64,000 nucleotides of DNA from Solibacillus merdavium. Lineage in GTDB: Bacteria > Bacillota > Bacilli > Bacillales_A > Planococcaceae. Location of the stretch: positions 153,277 to 217,276 of the forward strand of contig NZ_JACSPW010000004.1 in the NCBI RefSeq assembly GCF_014836935.1, written 5' to 3'. The notes below the pieces were generated by a model. The model was not told where the DNA came from, made no database searches, and saw only the letters and a program-made list of their open reading frames with translations. This document shows, piece after piece, positions 17,588 to 26,655 of the stretch. The position numbers were made by a program, and so were the translations under genes. The number at the start of each line of letters is the position of its first letter. The first letter of the stretch is position 1.

Positions 17588-18298
17588 CTATAAGTCTTTT
17601 GTACGTTTATTAAACAGTACTACCGATATTGCGATTGCACCTGCTGTCCATGCAGTGATAATGCTAAATGCACCTATTAACTCAGTGAATGCTGCATTTG
17701 CCTGTGACAGCTCTGCCAATCGTATCAATTGTGTACTCGGTAAAACTTCGACAATTTTGTATAATAAATGATCTTCTCCTAAAGCCAATGCCAATGGACC
17801 GAATGTAAAAATAATCATTACTGGTAGAACAGCTAAAGAAGCTTCCATAATGGACTTTGTAAATAAGCCGCAAATTGTTCCTAACGCCAAGTAGAAAGCT
17901 GTCGAAAGCGCTAAAGCAAGCGCGATTACTATAATCTGCTTCGGTGCAAACCCTACTAAATAGCAAGATACGGCTAAAATAATGCCTGTCATTAAAAATA
18001 CTAGTAAGCTTTTGCCAAATAATATATCAAATGTTGACGCCGGCGACATCATTAAACCACGTAGCGTATTCCTTTCTTTCTCCTCTGCAATCAGACATGC
18101 CTGAACATACGTAGTTACCATTGAAAGTGTTATATTCAAAGGCAAAAAGTACATATCAATGGAATTAGAGCCAACACGTCCATAAAAAAGCGCTAAAACT
18201 AGCGGCATAAGTACAACGGAAGATATTACATAATTACGGGAAAACTCTTTATAGTCCTTCATGAAAATGGCTTGAATACGTTTTACTGAAATGTTCAT
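17588..18298 (-). CDS. ABC-2 type permease
   Basis: This is a 236-aa membrane protein with six hydrophobic segments. The cytoplasmic loop EEKERNTLRGLMMSPAS between the second and third is the typical ABC-2 permease motif (NatB/YhaP class). The ATG overlaps the stop of the ATPase gene (TAATG), with ribosome site AGGGAGTG. It forms one exporter with the upstream ATPase. The preceding ABC-LytTR fusion gene is probably its regulator. The substrate is unknown. Confidence 0.85.
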   Translation of the reverse strand: MNISVKRIQAIFMKDYKEFSRNYVISSVVLMPLVLALFYGRVGSNSIDMYFLPLNITLSMVTTYVQACLIAEEKERNTLRGLMMSPASTFDILFGKSLLVFLMTGIILAVSCYLVGFAPKQIIVIALALALSTAFYLALGTICGLFTKSIMEASLAVLPVMIIFTFGPLALALGEDHLLYKIVEVLPSTQLIRLAELSQANAAFTELIGAFSIITAWTAGAIAISVVLFNKRTKDL

Positions 18299-19143
18299 TA
18301 TAAATCACTCCCTGTTATTTGTACGAAAATATCGCCTAATGTTGGTTCATTGGAATACATACGTGACACACGCTTTGCCTTCATCCACTCCATTAATTGC
18401 ACCGCACCCTGTTCGCCATTATAGACAACATGATTTTCTCCATTTTCCAGTTCTACTGTAAATGAGTGGTCACTATATTTTTTCTTTAGAGCAAGTGGTG
18501 TATCAATTTCTCGAATTTCGCCTTTATGTAAGAAGGCAACACGATTACATAGCAACTCTGCTTCTTCCATATTATGTGTTGTTAAAAAGATCGTCGTACC
18601 TAACTCATTTAATTTACGAAGCCCGTTATAAATATGCTGGGCATTTACTGGATCGAGCGCAGATGTAGGTTCATCCAAAAACAGCAATGGCGGTTTATGC
18701 ATAATTGTGCGGGCTAAAACAACACGCTGCATCATCCCTTTGGAAAGCTGATTAACTTTCTTTTTACGATCCTTCTGCAAATTCACGAATGCCAATGCTT
18801 CTTCTATTGTACTTTTAGGCAAGTTGTATAACTGACTGTACAGTAATAAATTTTCTTCAATAGAGAGACGTTGATATAGCCCACTATTGTCTGATAAAAT
18901 GCCAAACTTCGATTTATTGTGCCCTTTATTCATTTCACTGGCTGGCTGTCCAAAAACGGATACTTGACCGCCTGTATGTGTTAACTGTGCTGTCATTATT
19001 TTAATTGTTGTCGTTTTCCCTGAGCCGCTTGGACCAAGAAAGCCGAAAATTTCTCCTTTACGAATGGAAAAGGAAACATTTTTCAATGCCTCTTCCTTTC
19101 CATACTTCATCTGTAGGTTTTGCACCTCAATAATCGCTGTCAT
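18298..19143 (-). CDS. ABC transporter ATPase
   Basis: This is a 281-aa ABC ATPase with Walker A GPSGSGKTT (residues 38-46), Q-loop, signature LSKGMMQR, Walker B LLFLDEPTSALDP and H-loop TTHNMEEAE. A short C-terminal regulatory region ends in EPTLGDIFVQITG, typical for DrrA/NatA-type drug or lantibiotic exporters. Ribosome site GGGAGG precedes the ATG. It is translationally coupled to the permease. A -10-like TATAAT lies about 60 bp upstream of the start. Confidence 0.9.
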   Translation of the reverse strand: MTAIIEVQNLQMKYGKEEALKNVSFSIRKGEIFGFLGPSGSGKTTTIKIMTAQLTHTGGQVSVFGQPASEMNKGHNKSKFGILSDNSGLYQRLSIEENLLLYSQLYNLPKSTIEEALAFVNLQKDRKKKVNQLSKGMMQRVVLARTIMHKPPLLFLDEPTSALDPVNAQHIYNGLRKLNELGTTIFLTTHNMEEAELLCNRVAFLHKGEIREIDTPLALKKKYSDHSFTVELENGENHVVYNGEQGAVQLMEWMKAKRVSRMYSNEPTLGDIFVQITGSDL

Positions 19144-19203
19144 TTTATTTCCTCCCTTGAAATCGTTGATACCATTAATTTAAAGGAAGGAAGCAATCAC
19201 TGC

Positions 19204-19232
19204 ATTATAATATCGGTGAATTGTCGCTTTAT
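19204..19232 (-). promoter_or_regulatory. Possible activator-dependent promoter of the ABC pair
   Basis: In the 146-bp gap after the LytTR gene the minus strand has a perfect TATAAT (19209-19204) with no good -35 sequence. That would fit activation by the neighbouring LytTR protein. The call is weak. Confidence 0.35.
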
Positions 19233-19289
19233 AGGGTTGTTTGGTGTTATAAATCGATGAGTGGTACAAACTATTTCCCAGGAAATCTG

Positions 19290-20228
19290 TTATATTCCGA
19301 CAATTTCTTTTAGTTCCGAAAGCTTTGTTCTTGAAAGGGGCACCTCTAATTTCCCTGTACCTTGCAGCGATAGACTATAGCTATTGCGTGTCCATGAGAT
19401 TATTTCCCTTACTTTTTGCAAATTGACGATATATGAGCGGTGACAGCGGAAAAAACCGAAATGATGTAGTCGTTTTTCCAGCTCACTCAATGTTAATGTA
19501 CATGGATATGCTTCTCCAGCAACATATACAAATACTTCCCCTTCGACACTTTCAATATAGTCAATTTCTGGTGGATTAAATAGGATGATTTTTTCATTTT
19601 TTTTCGTTGGAATCTTTTCAATTTTCAACTGAATCGTTTCAATCGATCCTTGTCCTTGTTCCTGTTGCTCTTCTTTAACGTCCATTTTATGTAAGCCTTC
19701 TTCATCCAGTCTTAATATTTCGCCTTCCGAATTAATTAAGTGCTCTAAATTATTCGATAGTAACACTACTTTTTTACCTGCAAGCTGAATTTGTATGATT
19801 AAATGCATAAGAACTTTGCGTTCAACTTGCTGTAAATTTTGAAAGGGTTCAATTAAAATAATTGCTTCCTTCCGTTGTACATAAGCCTTTAAAAAACTAA
19901 GTACTTGGCGTTCACCAGAAGTTAATTCATTTACACGGATTTTTTTAAATTGTTCCAAGCCAAATGCCTTCATAAGAGTCTCGACAGAATCGTCCATATT
20001 ATGTAATTTTAAATAGAACTGAAACGTTTCCTCTACAGTTAATCGCTCGTAATGCCCTTCTTCATGTGCATGGACGTAAACTTTAGGCATTTTCAATAGT
20101 TGCTGCTTTAAAAGATTCATTTTTGTTACGTCTGTATAAATATTGACTAAAGGTTTTTCTGCAAATAGTTCCACTGCAGGTAAAAGTACCTCCCCAAACT
20201 CCTCAATTACTTCAATAGTTAATTTCAA
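19290..20228 (-). CDS. P-loop-less ABC ATPase domain fused to a LytTR DNA-binding domain
   Basis: This is a 312-aa regulator. Residues 1-185 read as a degenerate ABC ATPase: LTVEETFQFYLKL, signature ELTSGERQVLSFLKAY (101-116) and Walker-B-like AIILIEP (122-128) are present. The Walker A GxxGxGK loop is missing and the Asp-Glu of Walker B is Ile-Glu. Residues about 205-312 are a LytTR domain (DYIESVEGEVFVY, FFRCHRSYIVNL, RTKLSELKEIVG). It has a TTG start 7 nt after GAGGTG. It lies directly upstream of an ABC ATPase/permease pair, so it may sense or mimic the transporter ATPase and control those genes. Confidence 0.8.
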   Translation of the reverse strand: MKLTIEVIEEFGEVLLPAVELFAEKPLVNIYTDVTKMNLLKQQLLKMPKVYVHAHEEGHYERLTVEETFQFYLKLHNMDDSVETLMKAFGLEQFKKIRVNELTSGERQVLSFLKAYVQRKEAIILIEPFQNLQQVERKVLMHLIIQIQLAGKKVVLLSNNLEHLINSEGEILRLDEEGLHKMDVKEEQQEQGQGSIETIQLKIEKIPTKKNEKIILFNPPEIDYIESVEGEVFVYVAGEAYPCTLTLSELEKRLHHFGFFRCHRSYIVNLQKVREIISWTRNSYSLSLQGTGKLEVPLSRTKLSELKEIVGI

Positions 20229-20357
20229 TATCGTACACCTCGTTCAAATGGGTATTTTATAAAACATTATACTACTATTTCACAAATTTCCTATAAATGG
20301 TTTATTAAAAAAAGCTATTGCTTGAATGAATCAACACAATAGCTTCGTTGTATGAAT

Positions 20358-21524
20358 TTATAAAATTTCCCCTAATCGTTTAATGCCTTCTTCAATAATT
20401 TCAGGGGTAGCATTTGTATAGTTAAGACGCATCGTATTTACTTCCTTTTTACCTGTGTAAAACGGGTTGCCCGGTACAAATGCTACTTTTTGATCCATTG
20501 CTTCATGGAATTTTTCAAGTGCATTTACCCCTTCTGGCATCGTTACCCAGATGAACATACCGCCTTCAGGTTTTGTATAGGATACATACGGCGGGAAATA
20601 TTTTTCCATTGCTGCTAACATCGTATCCGATTGTTCCTTATAGAGGGCGATTATTTTTTCAACATGCTCCTCATAGGCGTTATTCGTTAAATAATGGTGC
20701 AAAGTGTATTGCGCGAAAATGTTCGTATGCAAATCAGATGCTTGCTTTGCTGTTTCGATATGACTTAAAAATTCATGGTTTTTCGTAAGCATATAGCCTA
20801 AGCGCATACCTGGTGCAACTGTTTTTGAAAAAGAACCTAATAGGACGCTATTTTCCATCTTACCTGCTGCAATATATGGTAAATGCTCACCTGTAAAACG
20901 CAGCTCGCCATATGGATCGTCTTCAATGAAAATGATATCTTCATTTTTTACCGCTTCATAAACTTCTTCCCGGCGCTTCTGTGTATAAGTTAAACCGGTT
21001 GGATTTTGGAAATTAGGTACTGTATAAACCATTTTGACATTAGGTTTTTTCAGTGCTTCTTTCAATTCCGCTATATTTATACCTTCCGTTTCCAAAGTGA
21101 CACCGTGGAAAGTCGGTTCGCGCAGTGTAAATGCCTGAATTGCCCCTAAGTATCCCGGTTCTTCTATAATTACGCCATCGCCTTTATTTAAAAGTACTTT
21201 TGAAATAAGTTCCAATGCCTGCTGTGATCCAGTTGTGATAAGCACATCATCAGCTGTATAATCCAGACCTGGCTGCTTTTTGTTATGTTTTTCTGCAATA
21301 TACTGACGTAGTGGTAAATACCCTTGAGTCGTGGAATATTGGAAAACCTTCGCACCACTTTCATCAATCGCATGATTAACGGATTCTTTCAACTGTCCGA
21401 TTGGAAATGAAATCGGATTTGGCAGTCCCCCGGCAAATGAAATGACATCCGCTGCGTCCGTTACTTTTAAAATATTACGGATAAATGATGATGGTGTGTT
21501 TAATATACTGTCAGAATACTGCAT
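20358..21524 (-). CDS. PLP-dependent aminotransferase (class I/II, 2-aminoadipate-type)
   Basis: This is a 388-aa fold-type I aminotransferase. Visible are TTGSQQALELISKVLLN, PNFQNPTGLTYTQKRR, EDDPYGELRF, and the PLP lysine in GSFSKTVAPGMRLGY. The C-terminal PEGGMFIWV, FVPGNPFY and MRLNYT motifs are those of the LysN/ARO8-like group that accepts aromatic amino acids or 2-aminoadipate. It lacks the N-terminal GntR domain of MocR regulators. It is a single-gene unit on the minus strand. Substrate is not determined. Confidence 0.88.
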   Translation of the reverse strand: MQYSDSILNTPSSFIRNILKVTDAADVISFAGGLPNPISFPIGQLKESVNHAIDESGAKVFQYSTTQGYLPLRQYIAEKHNKKQPGLDYTADDVLITTGSQQALELISKVLLNKGDGVIIEEPGYLGAIQAFTLREPTFHGVTLETEGINIAELKEALKKPNVKMVYTVPNFQNPTGLTYTQKRREEVYEAVKNEDIIFIEDDPYGELRFTGEHLPYIAAGKMENSVLLGSFSKTVAPGMRLGYMLTKNHEFLSHIETAKQASDLHTNIFAQYTLHHYLTNNAYEEHVEKIIALYKEQSDTMLAAMEKYFPPYVSYTKPEGGMFIWVTMPEGVNALEKFHEAMDQKVAFVPGNPFYTGKKEVNTMRLNYTNATPEIIEEGIKRLGEIL

Positions 21525-21654
21525 GTTAAATTCTCTCTTCTTTCAATTTAAATTTTCAAAATTTTATCACTTTTCAATCTATTACACAAGAGGCAAATAT
21601 CATTTCAAAAGATACTTGCCTATCATTAGTATATTTGTGACATAGATGCGTTAA

Positions 21655-22839
21655 TTACAGCACTTTCTTTCTCCCTACTAAAAAATAGTAAAGCGGGATG
21701 CAAATTAAGACAAGTGGAATCATAGAAGCAAAAATTACACGGTAAGTAGTATGTGCCTCTACCATCCCTAAAATAAACGGACCAATACCTAAACCTAAAT
21801 CATAAAAAATAAAGTAGGTCGATGTTGCTAAACCAAATCGATGCGGCTCTGTTACTTTCACAGCAATTGTTTGGGCTATCGAGTTAAAGTTTCCATAACC
21901 AAGTCCTATCAAGGCAGCAGCTACAAGTAACATCCAACTTGCTGAGGCTTGGCTAAATAGCAACATACCCACCGCAAAAATGATGAGACACGGATACACA
22001 ATAATATTTGGTCCACGTAAATCCATTAACTTCCCTGTATAAGGGCGTGAAATTATAATGACACAGGCATACGCCAAAAAGAAATAGCTTGAAGCTTCTA
22101 CTAAATTAATTTCCCTAGAATAAAACGTTAAAAATGACATTACACCTGAATAAGCAAAGCCAATTAATAACGCAACAAAAGAAATCGGTACTGCTTTCGG
22201 TTCAATAAATTTTTCAAGTAGCGATAACTTTTGTGAGTGAAGTTCTGAATTAGTATTCTTTTGAGTTATTGATACTTTAACAAATAAAGAGGCGATTAAT
22301 AAAAGTAGCGATAATACTGTATTTGTATAGAAAATAACATCAAAGCCATTTTCAAGTTTCATCATAAACATTCCTACAAATGGTCCTATTGCTGTCGCCA
22401 AAACAGCACTTAAGCTAAAGTAGCCAATTCCTTCTCCCTTACGTGTTGCAGGTAATATCGTGGCAACAATTGTCCCTGTTGCTGTACCAATTGTCCCAAC
22501 TGCTACCCCTTGTAATAATCGGATCACCAATAAATACGTAACACCCCACTCGAACAGATAAAGGGTTGTCGTAATAAAAAATACAATTAAACCAGTCATG
22601 AGTACTTTTTGTGGGCCACTATTCCCAATCAAGCGCCCTGCTCCTAATCGGCCGATTAACGTTCCAATAATAAAAATGCTCGATACGAGACCTGCAATAC
22701 TTGTCGATACATGATACGTTTCGACTGCATAGCTAGAGATCGTCACCATTAAGAGGAAAAATATTAAAATAGACATAAAATTAATGATTGATACTACAAT
22801 AAAATCCTTTGTCCAAATAGGTTCTTTTACTTCATTCAT
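21655..22839 (-). CDS. MFS drug/small-molecule transporter
   Basis: This is a 394-aa major facilitator with twelve hydrophobic segments in two halves separated by a charged loop (about 190-215). The motif-A-like GRLGAGRLIG follows the second helix. It resembles YfiS/Bmr-type exporters. It overlaps the MarR gene stop by four bases (ATGA), so it is the second gene of a marR-MFS operon controlled by the palindrome at 23271-23295. Probably an efflux pump for the ligand sensed by the MarR protein. Confidence 0.85.
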   Translation of the reverse strand: MNEVKEPIWTKDFIVVSIINFMSILIFFLLMVTISSYAVETYHVSTSIAGLVSSIFIIGTLIGRLGAGRLIGNSGPQKVLMTGLIVFFITTTLYLFEWGVTYLLVIRLLQGVAVGTIGTATGTIVATILPATRKGEGIGYFSLSAVLATAIGPFVGMFMMKLENGFDVIFYTNTVLSLLLLIASLFVKVSITQKNTNSELHSQKLSLLEKFIEPKAVPISFVALLIGFAYSGVMSFLTFYSREINLVEASSYFFLAYACVIIISRPYTGKLMDLRGPNIIVYPCLIIFAVGMLLFSQASASWMLLVAAALIGLGYGNFNSIAQTIAVKVTEPHRFGLATSTYFIFYDLGLGIGPFILGMVEAHTTYRVIFASMIPLVLICIPLYYFLVGRKKVL

Positions 22840-23252
22840 AATAAACCTTCTTTCAATAACTGTTCCATTTCATTTAAGGCTTGCTGAAATTTTTGTCGTT
22901 GCGCTTCAGTCAGCGTACTTAATAACCGCTGTTGCAGTAGTTTAATTTCGGGGAATATAATTCCATACAAGTTCTCTCCGCTTTCAGTTAAACTCAAGTA
23001 TTTTTCACGCTTGTCTTCCCCGTACTTTATTTGAATTAGTCCATGTCGGGTTAATGTTTTGACATTTGCTGATACGGTCGGTTTTTCAACATCCCAGTAT
23101 TTTGCTATTTGACTTGTTGTCGTTAAACCATGCTCCATTAAATAATGTAAAAGCGACCAGTTAGCATTCGATAATTCATGCGGAGCTAAAATAGCGGATA
23201 ACTGTGCCGTATAACGTTTATGAAAACGATGTATTTGTAAAAAGAATGTCAT
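22836..23252 (-). CDS. MarR-family transcriptional regulator
   Basis: This is a 138-aa winged-helix repressor. The DNA-binding core has SQIAKYWDVEKPTVSANVKTLTRHGLI and the wing EDKREKYLSLTESGENL. It is the first gene of an operon with the MFS transporter. A near-perfect inverted repeat lies 19 bp upstream of its start, suggesting self-repression relieved by a small phenolic or drug ligand, as in other MarR systems. Confidence 0.9.
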   Translation of the reverse strand: MTFFLQIHRFHKRYTAQLSAILAPHELSNANWSLLHYLMEHGLTTTSQIAKYWDVEKPTVSANVKTLTRHGLIQIKYGEDKREKYLSLTESGENLYGIIFPEIKLLQQRLLSTLTEAQRQKFQQALNEMEQLLKEGLL

Positions 23253-23270
23253 GTCACTTCTTCCTCCGAA

Positions 23271-23295
23271 AATTAGTTAGTTAGACTAACTAATT
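23271..23295. promoter_or_regulatory. MarR operator
   Basis: Perfect 11-bp arms AATTAGTTAGT and ACTAACTAATT are separated by TAG, immediately upstream of the MarR gene. Length and symmetry fit a MarR dimer site. Confidence 0.75.
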
Positions 23296-23337
23296 AAATA
23301 GAACTTTGCATTCTTTGTCAAGATGTAAAAAAAAATA

Positions 23338-23374
23338 GAAAAACACGTCTCGGAAAATTTTCCGAAACGTGTAA
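23338..23374 (-). terminator. Terminator of uppP
   Basis: ACACGTTTCGGAAAA pairs with TTTTCCGAGACGTGT, and the minus strand continues with a T-rich run. Confidence 0.85.
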
Positions 23375-23377
23375 GAC

Positions 23378-24193
23378 TTAATAAAAAATTAATAATAAAA
23401 TACCGACTAAGAAGCAGTAGTACGTGAAGTAATGCAACTTGCCGTTTTTCATAATCCCCATAAACCAGCGCATTGCAAAATAGGTCATGAACAGTGTCGC
23501 AAGGAATGTTACTGTATATGGAATGGCTAAGTCCATTTTATTTGGCTCATCGAGGAAATCTGTATAGCCTAATACTACTCCACCTAAGCTTACCGGAATA
23601 TACAGCATAAATGAGAATCGTAAAGCCGTCTCTTGGTTCATACCGACTGCAATGGCAGAAATAATTGTCGCACCTGATCGGCTAATACCTGGTGTTAATG
23701 CAACAGCTTGCCCTAATCCGACGATGAAGGCATCCTTTGCAGTTAAATCACCGTCACGCTTTGTTCCGCGCAAGTTGCGAATTAACCAAAGGGCAATCCC
23801 TGTTACAAAGAGCATTAATGCAATTGTTGTCATACTCACATTGTCTGCAATGACATCACTTAGCAAGACACCCAGCACACCAGCCGGAATCGAGCCAATT
23901 ATTACGTACAGTGCAAAGTTAAAGTCTGCGCGGTAGCGAGCATCCCGTGTTTTAATAAACAGTAAAAATCCAGTAATTAATCGAATAATATCTTCACGAT
24001 AAATAAACATAATGGCGATTAATGATGCGGTATTCGTTAAAATGGCGAACATAAAGCCTTGCTCACCCATTCCCAAAATTTCACTCGCAATCATTACATG
24101 ACCACTAGATGAAACAGGAATTGGCTCCGTTAAGCCTTGTACCAATCCGATAATGAAGTGCTTTAAAACTAAAATCAAATCAAAATTTTCCAT
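23378..24193 (-). CDS. uppP: Undecaprenyl-diphosphatase (BacA/UppP)
   Basis: This is a 271-aa membrane enzyme that dephosphorylates undecaprenyl diphosphate to recycle the cell-wall lipid carrier; overexpression gives bacitracin resistance. Both signature regions are present: GLTEPIPVSSSGHVMIASE (residues 20-38) and LTPGISRSGATI (around 165-176). About eight hydrophobic segments. Ribosome site AGGAG precedes the ATG. It is a single gene with its own terminator, about 19 kb from the bacitracin-type ABC module and not linked to it. Confidence 0.95.
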   Translation of the reverse strand: MENFDLILVLKHFIIGLVQGLTEPIPVSSSGHVMIASEILGMGEQGFMFAILTNTASLIAIMFIYREDIIRLITGFLLFIKTRDARYRADFNFALYVIIGSIPAGVLGVLLSDVIADNVSMTTIALMLFVTGIALWLIRNLRGTKRDGDLTAKDAFIVGLGQAVALTPGISRSGATIISAIAVGMNQETALRFSFMLYIPVSLGGVVLGYTDFLDEPNKMDLAIPYTVTFLATLFMTYFAMRWFMGIMKNGKLHYFTYYCFLVGILLLIFY

Positions 24194-24242
24194 TTGTATC
24201 TCCTAAAAAAGTTGTTATCTTCTGTTAGACGACAAAGTGCGC

Positions 24243-26435
24243 CTAAATGTTCACATCTTTACGATAATACTGTTCGCCAATGTGTGCAAGGGCTTTTGGT
24301 AATATTCCCCCTGTCACAAAAAATAATTGACGTGTGGCACGCGAAGTCATTGTATAAAGTAAATATGCATCCATCTTCTCGGTATACACTTCGGCGTTCG
24401 CATCCGCTACAACAACCGTCGTAAATTCAAACCCCTTCGCCATATAGCCCGGCATAATTAAAATGCCCTTCATATATACCTTCTGCTCCTCTGTTACGAG
24501 CTGCAATTGTGGTACGAGTGGCTTTAGTTCATGATATAACTGCTCACAGGCCAACTTATTTTTGCATAAGATGACAAAGCTGTCCTGCTCTTTAAATTGT
24601 GCTTTTACGAGCTGGGCAATTGTTTTAGGAGCAGTAGCTGTCTCAATAACTTGCGGCTTCTCACCTGATACACCCAGCGATTGGGTCGTCGTATTATTCA
24701 AAATAGCACTCATAAAATCGGTAATCTCATTTGTTGAGCGATAGGATTTATTCAGCTCGACAACTTTGAAATGCTTTTCCAATGGACCTGCCAATGAATC
24801 TTTCATTTGGGGATGCACGAGTTGATTTTTGTCGCCCAACAATGTGTAATGTGCTTTCGGATGCATCGCTTTTATTGTTAAGAGTTGTAAATAGGAATAA
24901 TCCTGGATTTCATCAATGACGATATGCTTGATTGTATTATTGGCATACAAGCCTTTTACAAATGCCTGCAAGTACATGATCGGCGCTAAATCTTCATAAT
25001 ATAATATGCGATTTTTCAGCGTTTCAGTAGTTGCCTCCTGAATTGCCTGTGTAAATAAATCGTCATTTCCGAATGCGAGCGAATTAATATACATTTTGTT
25101 AATATTGACGAACCCGAGTTGCTGAATTGTGTCCTCAAGCCTGCCGTATCTTTTTTGAAGCTTTTCATTTACTTGCTGTTCAATTTCTTTATCTGTTCCG
25201 ATGTAAGCATTTACAGCCTTGAGCTCTTTTGTTAATACTTTTCGGTCCTTTGATTTTTGCTGCCCAACTTTTTCCAGTAGGAAGGTGCGGATTTTTTTCA
25301 GGCGGAAGTCGATATCCAGTGCACCATACTTTTCATAAAACAATTCAGTTAGTTTTTTTGCAGAAATGAAAAGCTTCCCTTCTACCTTTAAGTTATAAAA
25401 TGGCATGCCCGTCTTTTTTATGCTTGTAATATAATCGAGCAATTGTTTTACATAACTATGCGAACCTTTAAATGCATAATGTTCACGTTCTTCATCTGTA
25501 GCATGTTGAAGACGCTCAATGTTTTCATAGCTTGTTTCCGCCTTGTAATGCGTTAATTTTAAATCACGTAATAAACGGTAATACGTCGTATGCTGTACAT
25601 TTTCCTCACCAAGCTCTGGCAGTACATTTGAAATATAGTCATTGAACAAATCCGATGGCGAAATGAGTAAAATGCTGCGTGCATTCATTGTCTGACGGTA
25701 TTCATAAAGTAAAAAGGCAATTCGCTGCATCGCAACGGACGTTTTCCCACTACCGGGTGGTCCAAGTACGATAAGGTTGTCTTTATTTGAAGAACGAATG
25801 ACGATATTTTGGTCACTTTGGATTGTCGCAACAATCGACTTCATCTTTTCCTTTGCGGTATCGGATAAAAGGCTTTGCAGTACTTCATCACCTACATAAA
25901 TATCCGCATCCAATACTTGCAACAACTCATCATATTTCACTTTATATTGACGGCGGCCTTGAATCGTTACAGAGATATATTCACCATCCGGAATTTGATA
26001 GCGTGCCGGTCCGACTTTATTTTCATAAAAAAGACTCGAAATCGGTGCACGCCAATCATAAATTAGAACATCATCCGTTAGTGGCTCCCGGAAAGTCGAT
26101 AGGCCAATATATAAATGTTCGCGCTCACCTTGTTCATTTTCGAGTGATATGCGTCCGAAATAAGGACTTTTATATAAAATTTGCATTTTAGCTAATTGTT
26201 CACTTTGCTGTACATATTCTCGTTCACGTAATTGCATCGTTTGTAGCATTTGTGAAAACTGGATGGCACTTTCTCCAGAAATATCATTAAACTCCGAAGA
26301 AGCTTGTGTACGTTCCTCGACAATGTCGCCCTTTTGCTTTTTTAAATGGTTTGTCTGCACTTCGATTTGTTGTTTTAACAGGGCACTAATTTGCTTTAAG
26401 TGTGCCTCTTCCTTTTGCCAAATCGTTTGTTCCAT
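24243..26435 (-). CDS. helD: HelD RNA polymerase recycling motor (UvrD-like)
   Basis: This is a 730-aa protein. An N-terminal antiparallel coiled coil (residues 1-95, rich in Glu, Gln and Lys) leads to a superfamily 1 ATPase. Walker A is VLGPPGSGKTSVAMQR (about 225-240); Walker B-like IVIDEIQDYSYLQL and helicase motifs LLGDKNQLVHP and ELNKSYRST follow. The C-terminal motif has YLLYTMTSRATRQLFFV. In B. subtilis HelD (about 774 aa) inserts into RNA polymerase and releases stalled complexes. Size and layout fit. Confidence 0.9.
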   Translation of the reverse strand: MEQTIWQKEEAHLKQISALLKQQIEVQTNHLKKQKGDIVEERTQASSEFNDISGESAIQFSQMLQTMQLREREYVQQSEQLAKMQILYKSPYFGRISLENEQGEREHLYIGLSTFREPLTDDVLIYDWRAPISSLFYENKVGPARYQIPDGEYISVTIQGRRQYKVKYDELLQVLDADIYVGDEVLQSLLSDTAKEKMKSIVATIQSDQNIVIRSSNKDNLIVLGPPGSGKTSVAMQRIAFLLYEYRQTMNARSILLISPSDLFNDYISNVLPELGEENVQHTTYYRLLRDLKLTHYKAETSYENIERLQHATDEEREHYAFKGSHSYVKQLLDYITSIKKTGMPFYNLKVEGKLFISAKKLTELFYEKYGALDIDFRLKKIRTFLLEKVGQQKSKDRKVLTKELKAVNAYIGTDKEIEQQVNEKLQKRYGRLEDTIQQLGFVNINKMYINSLAFGNDDLFTQAIQEATTETLKNRILYYEDLAPIMYLQAFVKGLYANNTIKHIVIDEIQDYSYLQLLTIKAMHPKAHYTLLGDKNQLVHPQMKDSLAGPLEKHFKVVELNKSYRSTNEITDFMSAILNNTTTQSLGVSGEKPQVIETATAPKTIAQLVKAQFKEQDSFVILCKNKLACEQLYHELKPLVPQLQLVTEEQKVYMKGILIMPGYMAKGFEFTTVVVADANAEVYTEKMDAYLLYTMTSRATRQLFFVTGGILPKALAHIGEQYYRKDVNI

Positions 26436-26461
26436 CTTCTGTTCGCCTCCAAATGCTCAAA

Positions 26462-26478
26462 AAGTAAAAATTTTACTT
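26462..26478. promoter_or_regulatory. Palindrome upstream of helD
   Basis: AAGTAAAA A TTTTACTT is a perfect 8-bp-arm inverted repeat 27 bp before the helD start. It could be an operator, though AT-rich palindromes also occur by chance. Confidence 0.3.
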
Positions 26479-26611
26479 ATTTATTTTCAGATGAATATTC
26501 ATGCTACAACAAAATTACGTGAGATTCAATCTGAAGGACATGCTAATTTCCATTTTTTAGATTTCAATTAAAGATGTATATACCCAATACTGCAAATGAT
26601 AAGCTAAATGA

Positions 26612-26655
26612 AAAAAGTGAAGCATCCATATTCGGCATGGACGCTTCACTTTATT
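26612..26655 (-). terminator. Terminator of the flavin reductase gene
   Basis: AAAGTGAAGCGTCCAT pairs with ATGGATGCTTCACTTTT (one G-U), right after the stop codon at 26656. Confidence 0.8.
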
